A DNA stretch of 64,000 bases from Lactobacillus crispatus (GTDB lineage Bacteria > Bacillota > Bacilli > Lactobacillales > Lactobacillaceae). The notes below the pieces were generated by a model. That model did no database searches, was not told the origin of the DNA, and saw nothing but the letters and a program-made list of their open reading frames with translations. Each line of letters begins with the position of its first letter. Position 1 is the stretch's first letter. Of the stretch, positions 35,146 to 43,583 are shown piece by piece. The DNA is taken from the NCBI RefSeq assembly GCF_018987235.1, contig NZ_CP072197.1:930001-994000 (forward strand), in the 5' to 3' direction. Position numbers and translations under genes: made by a program.

Positions 35146-35774
35146 CTAAATAGCTGCTCTGAAAATATGTTCTATAGAGTGACTGTTTTTGTATATTATT
35201 TAAAAATATTGTTGATGGTGCACGGAGATTGCGTTCACTTATATAGTGAAAAGATGCTAAGAAATCTAAAATAGAATCGAGATGAATTGGTAATCTGGTA
35301 ATCGTAAGAAGGACTTAGCTACTAATCGTTGTATTCAATTTTGATAACAAATTAGTTAAAGAGCAAAAAATATGAAGAATTATAAATTTAATAAGTTTAT
35401 GTAAAAACAGTGTCATTAAGTTAGGCTATTGATTTTGGTGAAAAAACAATTAAAGCATCATTTGGCTTTAGACGGCCAGATTGATGCCTTTTTGGCATAT
35501 TTTTCTAAATATCATTCGCGTTACACGTAAAAGCGTGTGTTGTATATAGTGAAAGGAGGCTAAGAGAATCGGAGCTAAGAGGTGACAAATATGCCGAAAG
35601 CCCAATTGCAAAGTGCAAAAGAAAAAACCACAAATCAAAGTTCACTTCAAGTTAAATCTTTGGATCCTGGTTTTTGAAATTTCCATTAATTTGGAATGAA
35701 TAATTGAAGAGGGGGACCGGAACTCCCTTCCTTTTCTATATTTTCATTTTAGTAAATTGAAAGTATTTTTACAA
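35146..35774. other. Region with an imperfect direct repeat and only very short ORFs
   Basis: About 630 bp with no normal gene. An imperfect 26-nt motif occurs twice, ATATAGTGAAAAGATGCTAA at 35241 and ATATAGTGAAAGGAGGCTAA at 35544, each followed by GA and AATC. Two tiny ORFs are readable: 35438-35530 (GTG start, 30 codons, KKQLKHHLALDGQIDAFL) and 35591-35677. They look like gene remnants or leader peptides. No terminator is certain. Confidence 0.4.
35591..35677 (+). CDS. Possible 28-residue peptide
   Basis: MPKAQLQSAKEKTTNQSSLQ then VKSLDPGF, from ATG with AGAGGTG seven bases upstream. Hydrophilic, no signal sequence, no recognised family. It is reported because of the good ribosome site; it may be a remnant of a larger gene. 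Confidence 0.3.
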   Translation: MPKAQLQSAKEKTTNQSSLQVKSLDPGF

Positions 35775-35909
35775 ATGAAAAATATAAAATTAACTCATAC
35801 TGGCAAAAATACTAAATGGTCATTAAAGTTCTATCCTAAAAGAGCTTTGTTAACTGGTGTTTTGATTGTGATTGCTATAGCATTATGGAAAGTGATTTTT
35901 AATGGCTAA
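35775..35909 (+). CDS. 44-residue single-pass membrane peptide
   Basis: MKNIKLTHTGKNTKWSLKFY followed by a hydrophobic helix (ALLTGVLIVIAIALWKVIF). Its stop overlaps the start of the next small gene by eight bases, so the two are probably coupled. No strong ribosome site is visible. Family unknown. Confidence 0.45.
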   Translation: MKNIKLTHTGKNTKWSLKFYPKRALLTGVLIVIAIALWKVIFNG

Positions 35910-36069
35910 ATATACAGAAGTAAATAAAAAGTGGAATGATAAAAATGAGGCCCGTAAGCTTTACATTAATAAGAGGTCAACGACGAAAAACTTTATTTTA
36001 AATCTTGCTATCGAAGATGATTTAGAACAGATTGAAAAGTATATTGAAGAAAGACACAATAATTTGTAA
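35902..36069 (+). CDS. 55-residue charged protein
   Basis: MAKYTEVNKKWNDKNEARKL then NKRSTTKNFILNLAIEDDLE and a charged tail. The pattern (NKRSTTKNFILNLAxxxDLxxI.x.I) resembles short phage or plasmid proteins of unknown role. It overlaps the preceding membrane peptide gene, and a terminator follows at 36079, so the pair forms a small transcription unit. Confidence 0.5.
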   Translation: MAKYTEVNKKWNDKNEARKLYINKRSTTKNFILNLAIEDDLEQIEKYIEERHNNL

Positions 36070-36078
36070 AGAAATAAA

Positions 36079-36118
36079 ATGGGATGCATCAGGTAATAAA
36101 AAGTGCATCTCATTTTTA
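36079..36118 (+). terminator. Rho-independent terminator
   Basis: ATGGGATGCA and TGCATCTCAT pair with one mismatch, followed by TTTTTATT. Confidence 0.7.
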
Positions 36119-36185
36119 TTTGTATATAATACTAGTTAACTTAAAAAAACAATAAAATTCAAATAAAATGGAGGTATTTCAAAGA

Positions 36186-36752
36186 ATGACAGAGAATAAT
36201 AAACAAGCCGAAGGCACTGATACCAAGGCAAAAGCCAACTACGACACAGCAATCTTCGCTGGCGGTTGTTTTTGGTGCATGGTCGAACCTTTCGATACAG
36301 TTGACGGGGTAGAAAAAGTAGTTTCTGGTTATACTGGTGGTCATGTTGCTAATCCAACATATGAGCAAGTCTGTTCAGGTACGACTGGCCATACTGAAGC
36401 TGTTGAGATTACCTTTGATCCAGCAAAAATATCGTATGATCAATTGCTAAACTATTATTGGCAAGTGACTGATCCCACAGATGCAATGGGGCAATTCCAA
36501 GATCGTGGTGATAATTATCGACCAGTAATTTTTTATAATTCACCTGCTCAAAAAGAAGCAGCTGAAAAATCTAAGCAAAGATTACAAGCTAGTGGCAAAT
36601 TTGATAAACCAATCGTAACTAAAATTGAACCAGCTAAGCCATTTTATCCAGCCGAGGAATATCACCAAGATTTTTATAAAAAAGATCCACTTAGATATGA
36701 AATGGAAGAAGCAGGTGGAAGAGCTAAGTTTATCAAGGAACATTGGGATTAA
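36186..36752 (+). CDS. msrA: Peptide-methionine (S)-S-oxide reductase
   Basis: 188 residues from ATG 36186, with GGAGG eleven bases upstream (the ATG at 36168 is part of that site). The active-site motif [16 protein letters not shown] contains the catalytic Cys, followed by [32 protein letters not shown] and the [10 protein letters not shown] end block. It repairs the S-epimer of methionine sulfoxide with thioredoxin. The usual length, intact. A single-gene unit with a terminator. Confidence 0.94.
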   Translation: MTENNKQAEGTDTKAKANYDTAIFAGGCFWCMVEPFDTVDGVEKVVSGYTGGHVANPTYEQVCSGTTGHTEAVEITFDPAKISYDQLLNYYWQVTDPTDAMGQFQDRGDNYRPVIFYNSPAQKEAAEKSKQRLQASGKFDKPIVTKIEPAKPFYPAEEYHQDFYKKDPLRYEMEEAGGRAKFIKEHWD

Positions 36753-36754
36753 TA

Positions 36755-36798
36755 AAAAGCAGATCATAACTGTTATAAGCTGTGACCTGCTTTTTTAC
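36755..36798. terminator. Terminator between msrA and the convergent M23 gene
   Basis: AAAAAGCAGATCA and TGACCTGCTTTTT form a long imperfect stem with a T-run on the plus strand and an A-run at its start that can serve the minus strand. Confidence 0.7.
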
Positions 36799-36822
36799 TT
36801 TCAATATTTTAGATTATGTTAA

Positions 36823-37446
36823 CTATTTCTTTAAGTTGCTTTTGATAACCTCGATTGGATTGAGCCAAGTTCCGTTGTTAACGTTCCAATTCTTACATGG
36901 AAAACCATATTTGTTTATGTAATCTTTATTTGTTTGAGTAACGCCAAGGTGTAAGTGTGAGCCAGTTAGCTTACCGATCTTTTGACCTAATTTAATCTTT
37001 TGACCAGTCTTAACATAAATGTCTTTTTTCTTATTAAAGCCTTCTTGGTAAACTTCAACGTAATTATCAGGACTAATAACCCAGATGAACCAGCCAAGGC
37101 CGTTGCCATAAGCAACCTTTTTAACAGTACCTTGATGAATTGCATATATGTTAGAATGCCCAACTTCTGAAAAACCAAAATCCCAACCATCATGGAAGTA
37201 GGAAGGGGGTGTAGTAGAACGCATATAGTTAGTTATGCCAAAAGTTTGTGCATTATACATTGGACGAACACCATTTTTCTTGTTGGCTTTAAACGGATAA
37301 GCCCACTTGAGATTCTTGGGTTGAACTTCAGTTGTATTTTGTGAGTCATCAAGCGTATCAGCAGAAGCAGTGGCAGTTGATAAAACAACGCTTGAAGTTA
37401 ATAATGCAGTACCTAACAAAGAAATTATTAATTTACGAAATTTCAT
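36823..37446 (-). CDS. Secreted M23-family metallopeptidase
   Basis: 207 residues. The signal peptide (MKFRKLIISLLGTALLTSSV, cleavage near ASA-DT) targets it outside. The M23/LytM domain keeps FHDGWDFG (metal His and Asp), IYAIHQGTVKKVAYGNGLGW, the GQKIGKLTGSHLHLGVT block (catalytic H-x-H), and a C-terminal WLNPIEVI typical of lactobacillar members. These enzymes cut peptide cross-links of peptidoglycan. There is no cell-wall binding module. No ribosome site directly precedes the ATG; GAGGAG lies about 34 bases upstream with a hairpin between (see 37456-37476). Confidence 0.85.
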   Translation of the reverse strand: MKFRKLIISLLGTALLTSSVVLSTATASADTLDDSQNTTEVQPKNLKWAYPFKANKKNGVRPMYNAQTFGITNYMRSTTPPSYFHDGWDFGFSEVGHSNIYAIHQGTVKKVAYGNGLGWFIWVISPDNYVEVYQEGFNKKKDIYVKTGQKIKLGQKIGKLTGSHLHLGVTQTNKDYINKYGFPCKNWNVNNGTWLNPIEVIKSNLKK

Positions 37447-37878
37447 TATAAAAACAAACCAGATAAGATCTGATTTTTGTCTCCTCTCTTAATTCACGTA
37501 CACTATTGTAGCTCAGGAGTTTTACGATAAAGTTACAATTAAATTTCGATTGATAACAAAAAGTTAGTATAGGTATATGTGAATATGCTTTTGGTTAGGC
37601 TAGTTAAAAGCGGATGATAAAGCAGTGTCATGGCTAAAGTGTTTGGATGAAATTCTTAATCGTGAGCGATAAAGATTGGCAGACAAATAATATTTTTGTT
37701 TATTTGTTTAGGAGAAATCATAGCAGAATGATATTATGATTCCTCTTTTTATTTGAATATTATGTCCAGCAGATATTGTCTATTTAATAAAAATCGATAT
37801 ACTTGGTAGTAGGATCAAAGTGATGAAAAAATGGTGTTTGCGTATTTTCATTTGGCGCTATAAAGGGATTTGTTTACT
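37447..37878. other. Intergenic region: 5' leader of the M23 gene and degenerate CRISPR leader
   Basis: 430 bp. Near 37447-37500 on the minus strand are the M23 leader elements: GAGGAG (37481-37486) and a hairpin AAATCAGAT-CTT-ATCTGGTTT (37456-37476). The rest is AT-rich. The last 80 bp before 37879 (GATGAAAAAATGGTGTTTGCG, ending in TTTACTGTATTC) resembles a decayed CRISPR leader. No gene seen. Confidence 0.45.
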
Positions 37879-37961
37879 GTATTCTCCACACATGTGGAGG
37901 TGATCCCAATCAATCTGTAAATATTCAATCAGGTGCGATGTATTCTCCACACATGTTGAGA
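37879..37961 (+). CRISPR. CRISPR array 3, minimal: 2 repeats and 1 spacer
   Basis: One perfect repeat with ACAT loop at 37879-37906, a 33-nt spacer at 37907-37939, and a second repeat at 37940 that is sound for GTATTCTCCACACATGT and then decays (TGAGAGTG). It is the shortest array with a full repeat and is probably a contracted locus. Confidence 0.85.
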
Positions 37962-38047
37962 GTGTTACTGTCCTTGAGCGCACAGATAAATAGCCTGTAA
38001 ACGCCGGTATGCCAGCATTTTTGATAGATGAAAAGTGTAATAATTCC

Positions 38048-38108
38048 GGCTCTTTGTCAGATCCTGTTGATAATGAGTAAATGAATAGAATTAAGCAACC
38101 ATTAAAAG
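38048..38108 (+). repeat. Isolated ISL3 end fragment
   Basis: GGCTCTTTGTCAGATCCTGT and on to AAGCAACCATTAAAAG matches, with few differences, the ISL3 left end at 52327-52387. No transposase part remains. It forms the 5' part of the ORF at 38081. Confidence 0.75.
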
Positions 38109-38293
38109 ATTTACAAGCAAAATTTAAGCAAGCATTTGGTAGTGACGATCTTCAATTGGATAAACGAGTAGTTTATGTTCACGGCGTACCAGCGGATCTT
38201 AAATTACCATCTAGCGTTGCCGGTAATGTTATGAGTTATGATGCACATACAACTTTGCCAATTGCTGCTGGAGAGATTAAATTGGCACATTAA
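38081..38293 (+). pseudogene. 3' gene fragment joined to an ISL3 end
   Basis: A 70-codon frame whose first nine codons (MNRIKQPLK) come from the ISL3 end. From there on (DLQAKFKQAFGSDDLQLDKR, VVYVHGVPADLKLPSSVAGN) it looks like the C-terminal part of a normal soluble enzyme or binding protein, which I cannot name. It ends in a terminator. There is no ribosome site, so it is probably not expressed. Confidence 0.55.
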
Positions 38294-38318
38294 TTTTTAT
38301 AGAATTGAAATTTGAAAG

Positions 38319-38358
38319 CTAGAGTCTATGCTTTTTGCATGGTTTCTAGTCTTTTTTT
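38319..38358 (+). terminator. Rho-independent terminator after the gene fragment
   Basis: CTAGA..ATGC and GCAT..TCTAG pair across a four-base internal mismatch, followed by TCTTTTTTT. Confidence 0.65.
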
Positions 38359-38929
38359 GTATATTCTCTCTTTTATTAAACGAAATTTACACGATAAAAC
38401 TGTGATTTTTTGCTTAAAAGATAAATATAAAAAGACACTAGTATCTTGATAACAGTCAAGTCACCTAAATTGTTTTTTACCTATGATATGTAGTGTCAAG
38501 AAAGGGAGAGGTGAAGTTTGAAAAAACTAGTGAGTTGAAAAGTATTTTAAATAAAAAAAGGACACACCAGATAAAGGTTAACATTAATTCAAAAAATTAA
38601 ATATTAACCATAAAACCTTGACTTTGAGCAAATCTAATAGCCTGCTTAAAAAATTGAGAAAGCAAGTTAAACATTGACTGCGAAACCCTACACAAACGAG
38701 TCGTTTATACAAAAATAAGTTTACGTGCTCAAAGTCACATTCAGTTGTGCTTGAAAGGTTAAGCTACATATATATAAATTCGAGGTAATAGAGGAACTAT
38801 TCACTCACCTCCCCATGATTTGTAGTGTGTAAAACCGCTTCCTCACAACTAATATATTAAAAAGTAAGAGTAAGGGACAACGGATTTGTTTTTCATGGCT
38901 CTGTTGTCCTTGAGTCAAAGACGAAAGGA
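38359..38929. other. 570-bp intergenic region with predicted RNA structure
   Basis: No normal gene. Two internal inverted repeats are strong. GGTTAACATTAATT pairs with AATTAAATATTAACC (about 38577-38613). AACCTTGACTTTGAGCA (38614-38630) pairs with TGCTCAAAGTC (38726-38736) and AAGGTT (38755-38760). A motif ATGATATGTAGTGT (about 38491) recurs as ATGATTTGTAGTGT (about 38815). It may hold a small RNA or the regulatory leader of the metal ATPase operon; strand unknown. Confidence 0.45.
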
Positions 38930-38941
38930 ATGTTTATAAAA

Positions 38942-40786
38942 ATGATTAAGTTACAACAATTTTTTATGAGGTACAAAAAGCAGGTTTTGCTTGTTAATAC
39001 TATTCTGCTGTTGCTTGCTGAAGGATCTAAATGGCTATTGCACATGAATTTACCATACCAGGCTTTAATGCTTATCGTGGGGATTGTCGGAGTGCTTCCA
39101 ATTGCTTTGACGGCTATTTCATCTTTAAGGGTTAAATTAATTCCTATTGATGTTTTAGTATCGCTGGCGGTAATCGGTGCCTTCATTATTGGTGAATTTA
39201 ATGAAGCAGCCATTGTTACTTGGCTATTCATGTTAGGAGATGTACTGGAAGAATTAACCCTAAAGAAAACGCGGTCAGCCGTTGCTGATTTAACCAAAAT
39301 GGCACCACAGACTGCGTTAGTTGTTCAAGATGATGGCTCAACTGAGAAAGAAGACGTCGATTTCATTGATCCTGGTGAGAAGATTTTAGTTAAAACTGGT
39401 GATCAGGTTCCAGTCGATGGCAAGGTTATTTCAGGTTCTGGTTATCTTAATGAAGCCAGTGTTAACGGTGAATCTAAATTAGTTAATAAAAAAGCCGGTA
39501 ATGAAGTATATGCAGGAACTATCCTTGAAAACGGTACATTGACTGTCGAAACTACCGCAGTCGGTGAAGATACGACTTTCGGTAAAATTATTGAAATGGT
39601 TGAAGAAGCACAAGATACAAAGTCACATACAGAAAAGTTAATTAACCGGTTTTCCAAATATTACACTCCTGCCGTACTTGTAATTGCGATTGCTGTGGGC
39701 CTAATTACTAAAGATCTTAAGTTAGCTATTACGGTCATGGTGCTAGGCTGCCCAGGTGCTTTAGTTATTGGTGTGCCAGTATCTACAGTTGCTGGTATCG
39801 GTAATGGTGCTAAAAATGGCATTATGTTTAAAGGGTCGCAAGTAATGGATCAAACTCACCGGATTGATGAAATTGCTTTTGATAAAACCGGCACTTTGAC
39901 TGTTGGACATCCAGAAGTTAGTGCAATTGAGGTATTAAATGGGCCCAAAGATGAAATTATTAAATTAGCTGCTCAAATTGAGCGTCAAAGTAACCACCCC
40001 TTAGCTCAGGCAATTGCCAAATTAAATAAACAAAAGCCAGCTTCAATTAAAGTGGAAACTGTTAAGGGTAAGGGAATCATCGCCACTTTAAATAATCAAA
40101 AATATTATTTAGGTAACCAAGACTTAATCGTTGAAAATACCCGTACCAATGCAAAATTAGATAAGACAATTAATCATTTGAGTCAATTAGGTACTTCAAT
40201 TGTCGCTTTTGCTAATGAAGATCAAAGTCAATTAGCTGTTTTTGGCATTAAAGATCAATTGCGCCCAGAAGCTAATGATGCTTTAACCCGCTTAAAAGAA
40301 TTAGGGGTTAAAAAGTTAGTTATGCTTTCTGGAGACAATCAAGAAACTGCTGAACGAATTGCGGCGAAGTTGCCAATCGATGAAGTTCATGGTCAAATGT
40401 TGCCACAAGACAAGGCTGCTTTTGTTAAAAAAGAAAGAGCCAAGGGACACCATATTGCTTTTATTGGTGATGGGATCAATGATAGTCCGGCCTTAGCTAA
40501 TGCTAATGTTGCAATTGCCGTTGGTAGTGGGACGGATGTTGCCATTGAAGTTTCAGACATAGTTTTAGTTAAAAATGACTTGCGGAAGATCGCTTATGCC
40601 CTTGGCTTATCCAAGAAGACAATTTTGAACATGAATGAAAATATCGTGATGGCTTTACTGACAGTCTTATTGTTGTTCATCGGTTTGTTTGCGGGTTATG
40701 TTGAAATGGCAAGTGGGATGTTTATTCATGAATTTAGTATCTTAATTGTTATCTTGAACGGAATGAGATTAATCAAATTTCAATAA
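38942..40786 (+). CDS. Heavy-metal P1B-type ATPase
   Basis: About 614 residues; ATG 38930 overlaps the AAAGGA site, so ATG 38942 is favoured though the spacing is long. Motifs: actuator GYLNEASVNGESKLV, phosphorylation site AFDKTGTLTVGHPE, the HP motif QSNHPLAQAI in the nucleotide domain, and FIGDGINDSPALANANVAIA. The membrane metal site is VLGCPGALVIG, that is CPG rather than the CPC or CPH of typical copper/silver and Zn/Cd pumps. There is no N-terminal HMA domain; the separate HMA protein two genes on supplies it. It exports a heavy metal or haem-linked ion; specificity not settled. Confidence 0.85.
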   Translation: MIKLQQFFMRYKKQVLLVNTILLLLAEGSKWLLHMNLPYQALMLIVGIVGVLPIALTAISSLRVKLIPIDVLVSLAVIGAFIIGEFNEAAIVTWLFMLGDVLEELTLKKTRSAVADLTKMAPQTALVVQDDGSTEKEDVDFIDPGEKILVKTGDQVPVDGKVISGSGYLNEASVNGESKLVNKKAGNEVYAGTILENGTLTVETTAVGEDTTFGKIIEMVEEAQDTKSHTEKLINRFSKYYTPAVLVIAIAVGLITKDLKLAITVMVLGCPGALVIGVPVSTVAGIGNGAKNGIMFKGSQVMDQTHRIDEIAFDKTGTLTVGHPEVSAIEVLNGPKDEIIKLAAQIERQSNHPLAQAIAKLNKQKPASIKVETVKGKGIIATLNNQKYYLGNQDLIVENTRTNAKLDKTINHLSQLGTSIVAFANEDQSQLAVFGIKDQLRPEANDALTRLKELGVKKLVMLSGDNQETAERIAAKLPIDEVHGQMLPQDKAAFVKKERAKGHHIAFIGDGINDSPALANANVAIAVGSGTDVAIEVSDIVLVKNDLRKIAYALGLSKKTILNMNENIVMALLTVLLLFIGLFAGYVEMASGMFIHEFSILIVILNGMRLIKFQ

Positions 40787-40868
40787 AAATTGACGATCAT
40801 CAAGTTTATAATCAACAAAACAAAGTAGCATTAGATATGTAAATTAATAAGGAAGGGTGAATCTAATC

Positions 40869-41099
40869 ATGAAAAAAGTAATGATGAAATTATCTGGCAT
40901 GACCTGTCCTTCATGCTTAAGCAAAATTGAAAGGGCGGTTGGTAGTTTGGATGGAACCGACCAAATCAAAGTTTTATTCAATGCAGGAAAGCTAAAATTT
41001 ACGCTGGATCCTGATAAGACTAAAACTGTTGATGTCAAGACAGCTATTGAAAAAATGGGTTATGAAGTACAAGGAATTAAGGAAAAGGAGCTTAACTGA
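40869..41099 (+). CDS. HMA-domain metallochaperone (CopZ-like)
   Basis: 76 residues from ATG 40869 (GGAAGGGTGA upstream; the GTG at 40857 is rejected). The motif MKLSGMTCPSCLSKIERAVG contains the CxxC metal site. A ferredoxin-like fold of one HMA domain length follows (VDVKTAIEKMGYEVQ). It delivers a soft metal to the P1B ATPase. The stop overlaps the next ATG (TGATG), so the operon is tightly coupled. Confidence 0.88.
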   Translation: MKKVMMKLSGMTCPSCLSKIERAVGSLDGTDQIKVLFNAGKLKFTLDPDKTKTVDVKTAIEKMGYEVQGIKEKELN

Positions 41100-41644
41100 T
41101 GAATGCAGAAGAAAAATACCAGGCGGAATTGAAGCAAAGCGACCTTGATCACCATCAGCCAACTGCAGCTGCCATGACTGGTCACATTATTTCTAACTTG
41201 TTAATCCATTCTTTAAAGATTAACCAAGCTAACTTATTTGCTAAAGGATCTGCTAGTCTTTTTTTAGCCGAAAAAGCTGCTGGTTGGATTGCTTATGAAC
41301 GTCAGGAATTTGACCAATTGAATCACTTATTGGTTAATAATGGTGAAAGTATTCCAACAATTACAGCTCAATTTAAGGAATATACTATGCTAGAAGAAGA
41401 TGGCAGTAGTAAATATTTAGCAGGTGATAAGCAATTATTTGCTTTGGTAAAAGATTTTGATACGCAAACGCTCTTCATTACTAAGGCAATTGCTTTAGCT
41501 AATAATGAAAGTTGGCCAGAATTATCTGCTAATTTAACTAATTTAATGGCTTGGATTAAGGAGCAAATTCGGGTAACTCAAGACTTCTTAGGTCATGAAC
41601 TAAAAGAAGGATTGTATGTCGAAGACGACGATGATGACTTTTAA
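41099..41644 (+). CDS. Ferritin-like (Dps-like) protein
   Basis: 181 residues, mostly helical. Blocks resemble a Dps-like four-helix bundle: HHQPTAAAMTGHIISNLLIH, LFLAEKAAGWIAYERQEFDQ, LNHLLVNNGESIPT, and a fourth helix EQIRVTQDFLGHEL, with an acidic tail VEDDDDDF. Such proteins store iron or protect DNA during metal and oxidative stress. The metal ligands of the ferroxidase site cannot be assigned confidently. The gene overlaps the HMA gene by one base and precedes the Crp/Fnr gene. Confidence 0.65.
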   Translation: MNAEEKYQAELKQSDLDHHQPTAAAMTGHIISNLLIHSLKINQANLFAKGSASLFLAEKAAGWIAYERQEFDQLNHLLVNNGESIPTITAQFKEYTMLEEDGSSKYLAGDKQLFALVKDFDTQTLFITKAIALANNESWPELSANLTNLMAWIKEQIRVTQDFLGHELKEGLYVEDDDDDF

Positions 41645-41663
41645 TTAAAGGACGATGAATTTA

Positions 41664-42299
41664 ATGGCTGATTTATGTGTTAACTTAGTACCACTATTTA
41701 ATGCTTTACCTCAGGATGAGAAGATGCAAATCGAAAAATTAGTTCAGCATAAAAACTATCAAAAGGGTGAAGTAATAATTGATCCAACGATAAATGATAA
41801 TTTAGTAATTATCGCTGATGGTAACGCTAAGCAGTACACCTTAGATGAAAACGGCTATGAGAATGTTTTGCAAATCTTGCATACGGGTGATTATATTGGT
41901 GAGGATTGGCTTTTTGGTCAAAAAAATATCAATAATTACCTCGAGGCTACGGAACACAGTGAAATTTGTTTATTAAAACGGCAGGATCTACTGAAGCTAT
42001 TGCATAAACAGCCAGAATTAAGTATTCGATTATTGGAACTAAATATTGTTAAAGTTTCGGAAATGCAAAAACAAATTCACTTGTTGGCTTTGCCGAAGGT
42101 TGAAGACCGGTTATTAAAGTATTTACAAACATATGCAGATGAAATTGGTAAAAATAATTTTACCTTACCCTTAAAAATGAAGGACTTAGCTTTATACCTT
42201 GGAACAACACCTGAGACCCTGTCTCGTAAATTTGCTTTATTAGAAAAGCAAGGTCAACTGAAGCGTCAATTACGTCGAATTGAATTATTCGAAAATTAG
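41664..42299 (+). CDS. Crp/Fnr-family transcriptional regulator
   Basis: 211 residues from ATG 41664; ATG 41655 is only two bases from AAAGGA and is less likely. The N-terminal cNMP-like beta roll (GEVIIDPTINDNLVIIADGN, LHTGDYIGEDWLFG) is followed by the long dimer helix and a C-terminal winged helix with LPLKMKDLALYLGTTPETLS as recognition region. No Fe-S cysteine cluster is evident, although Cys occurs at the N-terminus (DLCVN) and in the roll (SEICLL), as in FLP-type redox switches. As last gene of the metal operon it probably controls that operon. Confidence 0.88.
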   Translation: MADLCVNLVPLFNALPQDEKMQIEKLVQHKNYQKGEVIIDPTINDNLVIIADGNAKQYTLDENGYENVLQILHTGDYIGEDWLFGQKNINNYLEATEHSEICLLKRQDLLKLLHKQPELSIRLLELNIVKVSEMQKQIHLLALPKVEDRLLKYLQTYADEIGKNNFTLPLKMKDLALYLGTTPETLSRKFALLEKQGQLKRQLRRIELFEN

Positions 42300-42348
42300 T
42301 TTAATTAGGCAATGATTGCTTAGTTGATAATATACACGTTATATCATT

Positions 42349-42537
42349 ATGTTAATTTGGGGATGCATGTTTCCACTAATTCAGGGTAGTGATGTTTGGT
42401 CATCGATAGTGGGGATGTTATGGATTGGCGCTTGGATACTAATAGGACCGTTGAAAAAGGGATTAACTATTAAATTTGTTACTCCTAAACTCGATAAGAA
42501 ATACCAATTAACAATCAACCCCATTGATAAGAATTAA
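42349..42537 (+). CDS. Small membrane protein, 62 residues
   Basis: MLIWGCMFPLIQGSDVWSSI then VGMLWIGAWILIGP gives one or two hydrophobic segments followed by a polar tail (TPKLDKKYQLTINPIDKN). No good ribosome site. It lies between the Crp/Fnr gene and an ISL3 remnant and could be a 5'-truncated gene. Function unknown. Confidence 0.4.
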   Translation: MLIWGCMFPLIQGSDVWSSIVGMLWIGAWILIGPLKKGLTIKFVTPKLDKKYQLTINPIDKN

Positions 42538-42596
42538 GAATAACGGAAATTTTCAGGAAGTTTAAATACCAGCAATTAATTGTGATTAGGGGCAAC

Positions 42597-43583
42597 GGCT
42601 CTTTGTCAAATCATATTGATGGATAAGTTTAATGAGGAATTAAGCAGCGAAGAAAAAGCTTGATTCCTTTTCTTTTACAATATTTTCTTCAAGTCTAATT
42701 AAGAGATGACTAAAATTTCTATAGCCATAAGCAGTACGTTCAATTTGTTTAATCTTACGGTTAACTCCTTCAAGACAACCATAAAGTCTTGCATCACCCA
42801 ATAAGTATTTTCTAAGGTTTGGTCACAATCTAAACTATCTAAGACAACATGTTCCTGAGTGAGATAATCTTTAAAGTGCCAATCGTAATATGGGGTAGTC
42901 CTATTAAGCCTGTCATACCTCATGAGATAAAGCTTCCAAGGAGACTTTAAGAGCTTATATTCACGGCTGCTTTTATTAAATTGCTTCATGATTTGAACTC
43001 TAAAAATATTAAACGATCTAGTAAGCATTTGAACCATGTGAAAACGATCAATACTAGCGATGCAGGTCATTGAGCGATCTTCAGTAAGAGCAGAAAGTAT
43101 TTTTCGCTTAGAAGTGTTAGAGATATAGCAGCCTTTATTAATAAGATTAGATTGAGCCATAGATCTTTTAAGGCAAGCATTGCATAAAACGCGCTGTTTT
43201 TTAAGTCTGATTATAACTGGATAGCTAGCATCAGCAGTAATAAAGCACATGTTAGAAGTAGAATGACCAGTATGCTTAAGATTAGATGAATGGTAGTAAG
43301 GACAATGCGGGGTGAATAAGTTCGGCTACATAGAGATTATGATATTTGCCGTTAATACATTTTTTAAAATAATCAAAAAAAATAATATTAGAATCTTCAA
43401 TATTGAGATGAAATTTAATACAGTCATTAAGAAAGGACATAGCAAAAACTCCTAGTAAACTTAATTGAATTGGTCGAAGAAGGATTTTAAGTTAAGAGAG
43501 GCTATGGCCTCTTTCTTTATGCAATAAAAAATCCTGTCGATAGAATATCATAAATATTCATCAACAGGAAAAATTATACAGCC
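42597..43583 (-). mobile_element. Decayed ISL3-family element
   Basis: The ends are GGCTCTTTGTCAAATCATAT at 42597 and, inverted, ...CATCAACAGGAAAAATTATACAGCC ending at 43583 (10 or more bases of the end shared with the element at 54786). It is about 0.4 kb shorter than a full ISL3 element and its transposase is broken. An inner hairpin after the transposase-like region is also seen at 43535-43570. Confidence 0.8.
42699..43440 (-). pseudogene. ISL3 transposase remnant
   Basis: Reading from 43440: MSFLNDCIKFHLNIEDSNII then stops; the frame changes near 43270 (NMCFITADASYPVIIRLKKQ, the zinc-finger part). At about 43070 SMTCIA joins directly to SIDRFHMVQMLTRSF, so the central roughly 90 residues (first catalytic part) are deleted. 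The C-terminal part (SPWKLYLMRYDRLNRTTPYY) ends early in a new frame at 42699. Compared with a normal about 430-residue ISL3 transposase it cannot be active. Confidence 0.8.

Noticed and set aside
35438..35530. 30-codon GTG ORF (KKQLKHHLALDGQ) as a gene
   Set aside because: No ribosome site and no downstream partner; described only as a remnant in the regional entry.
38633..38720. 25-codon minus-strand ORF (MFNLLSQFFKQAIRFAQSQG) inside the structured region
   Set aside because: It lies wholly within the inverted repeats and has only a weak, distant ribosome site; the structure explains the region better.
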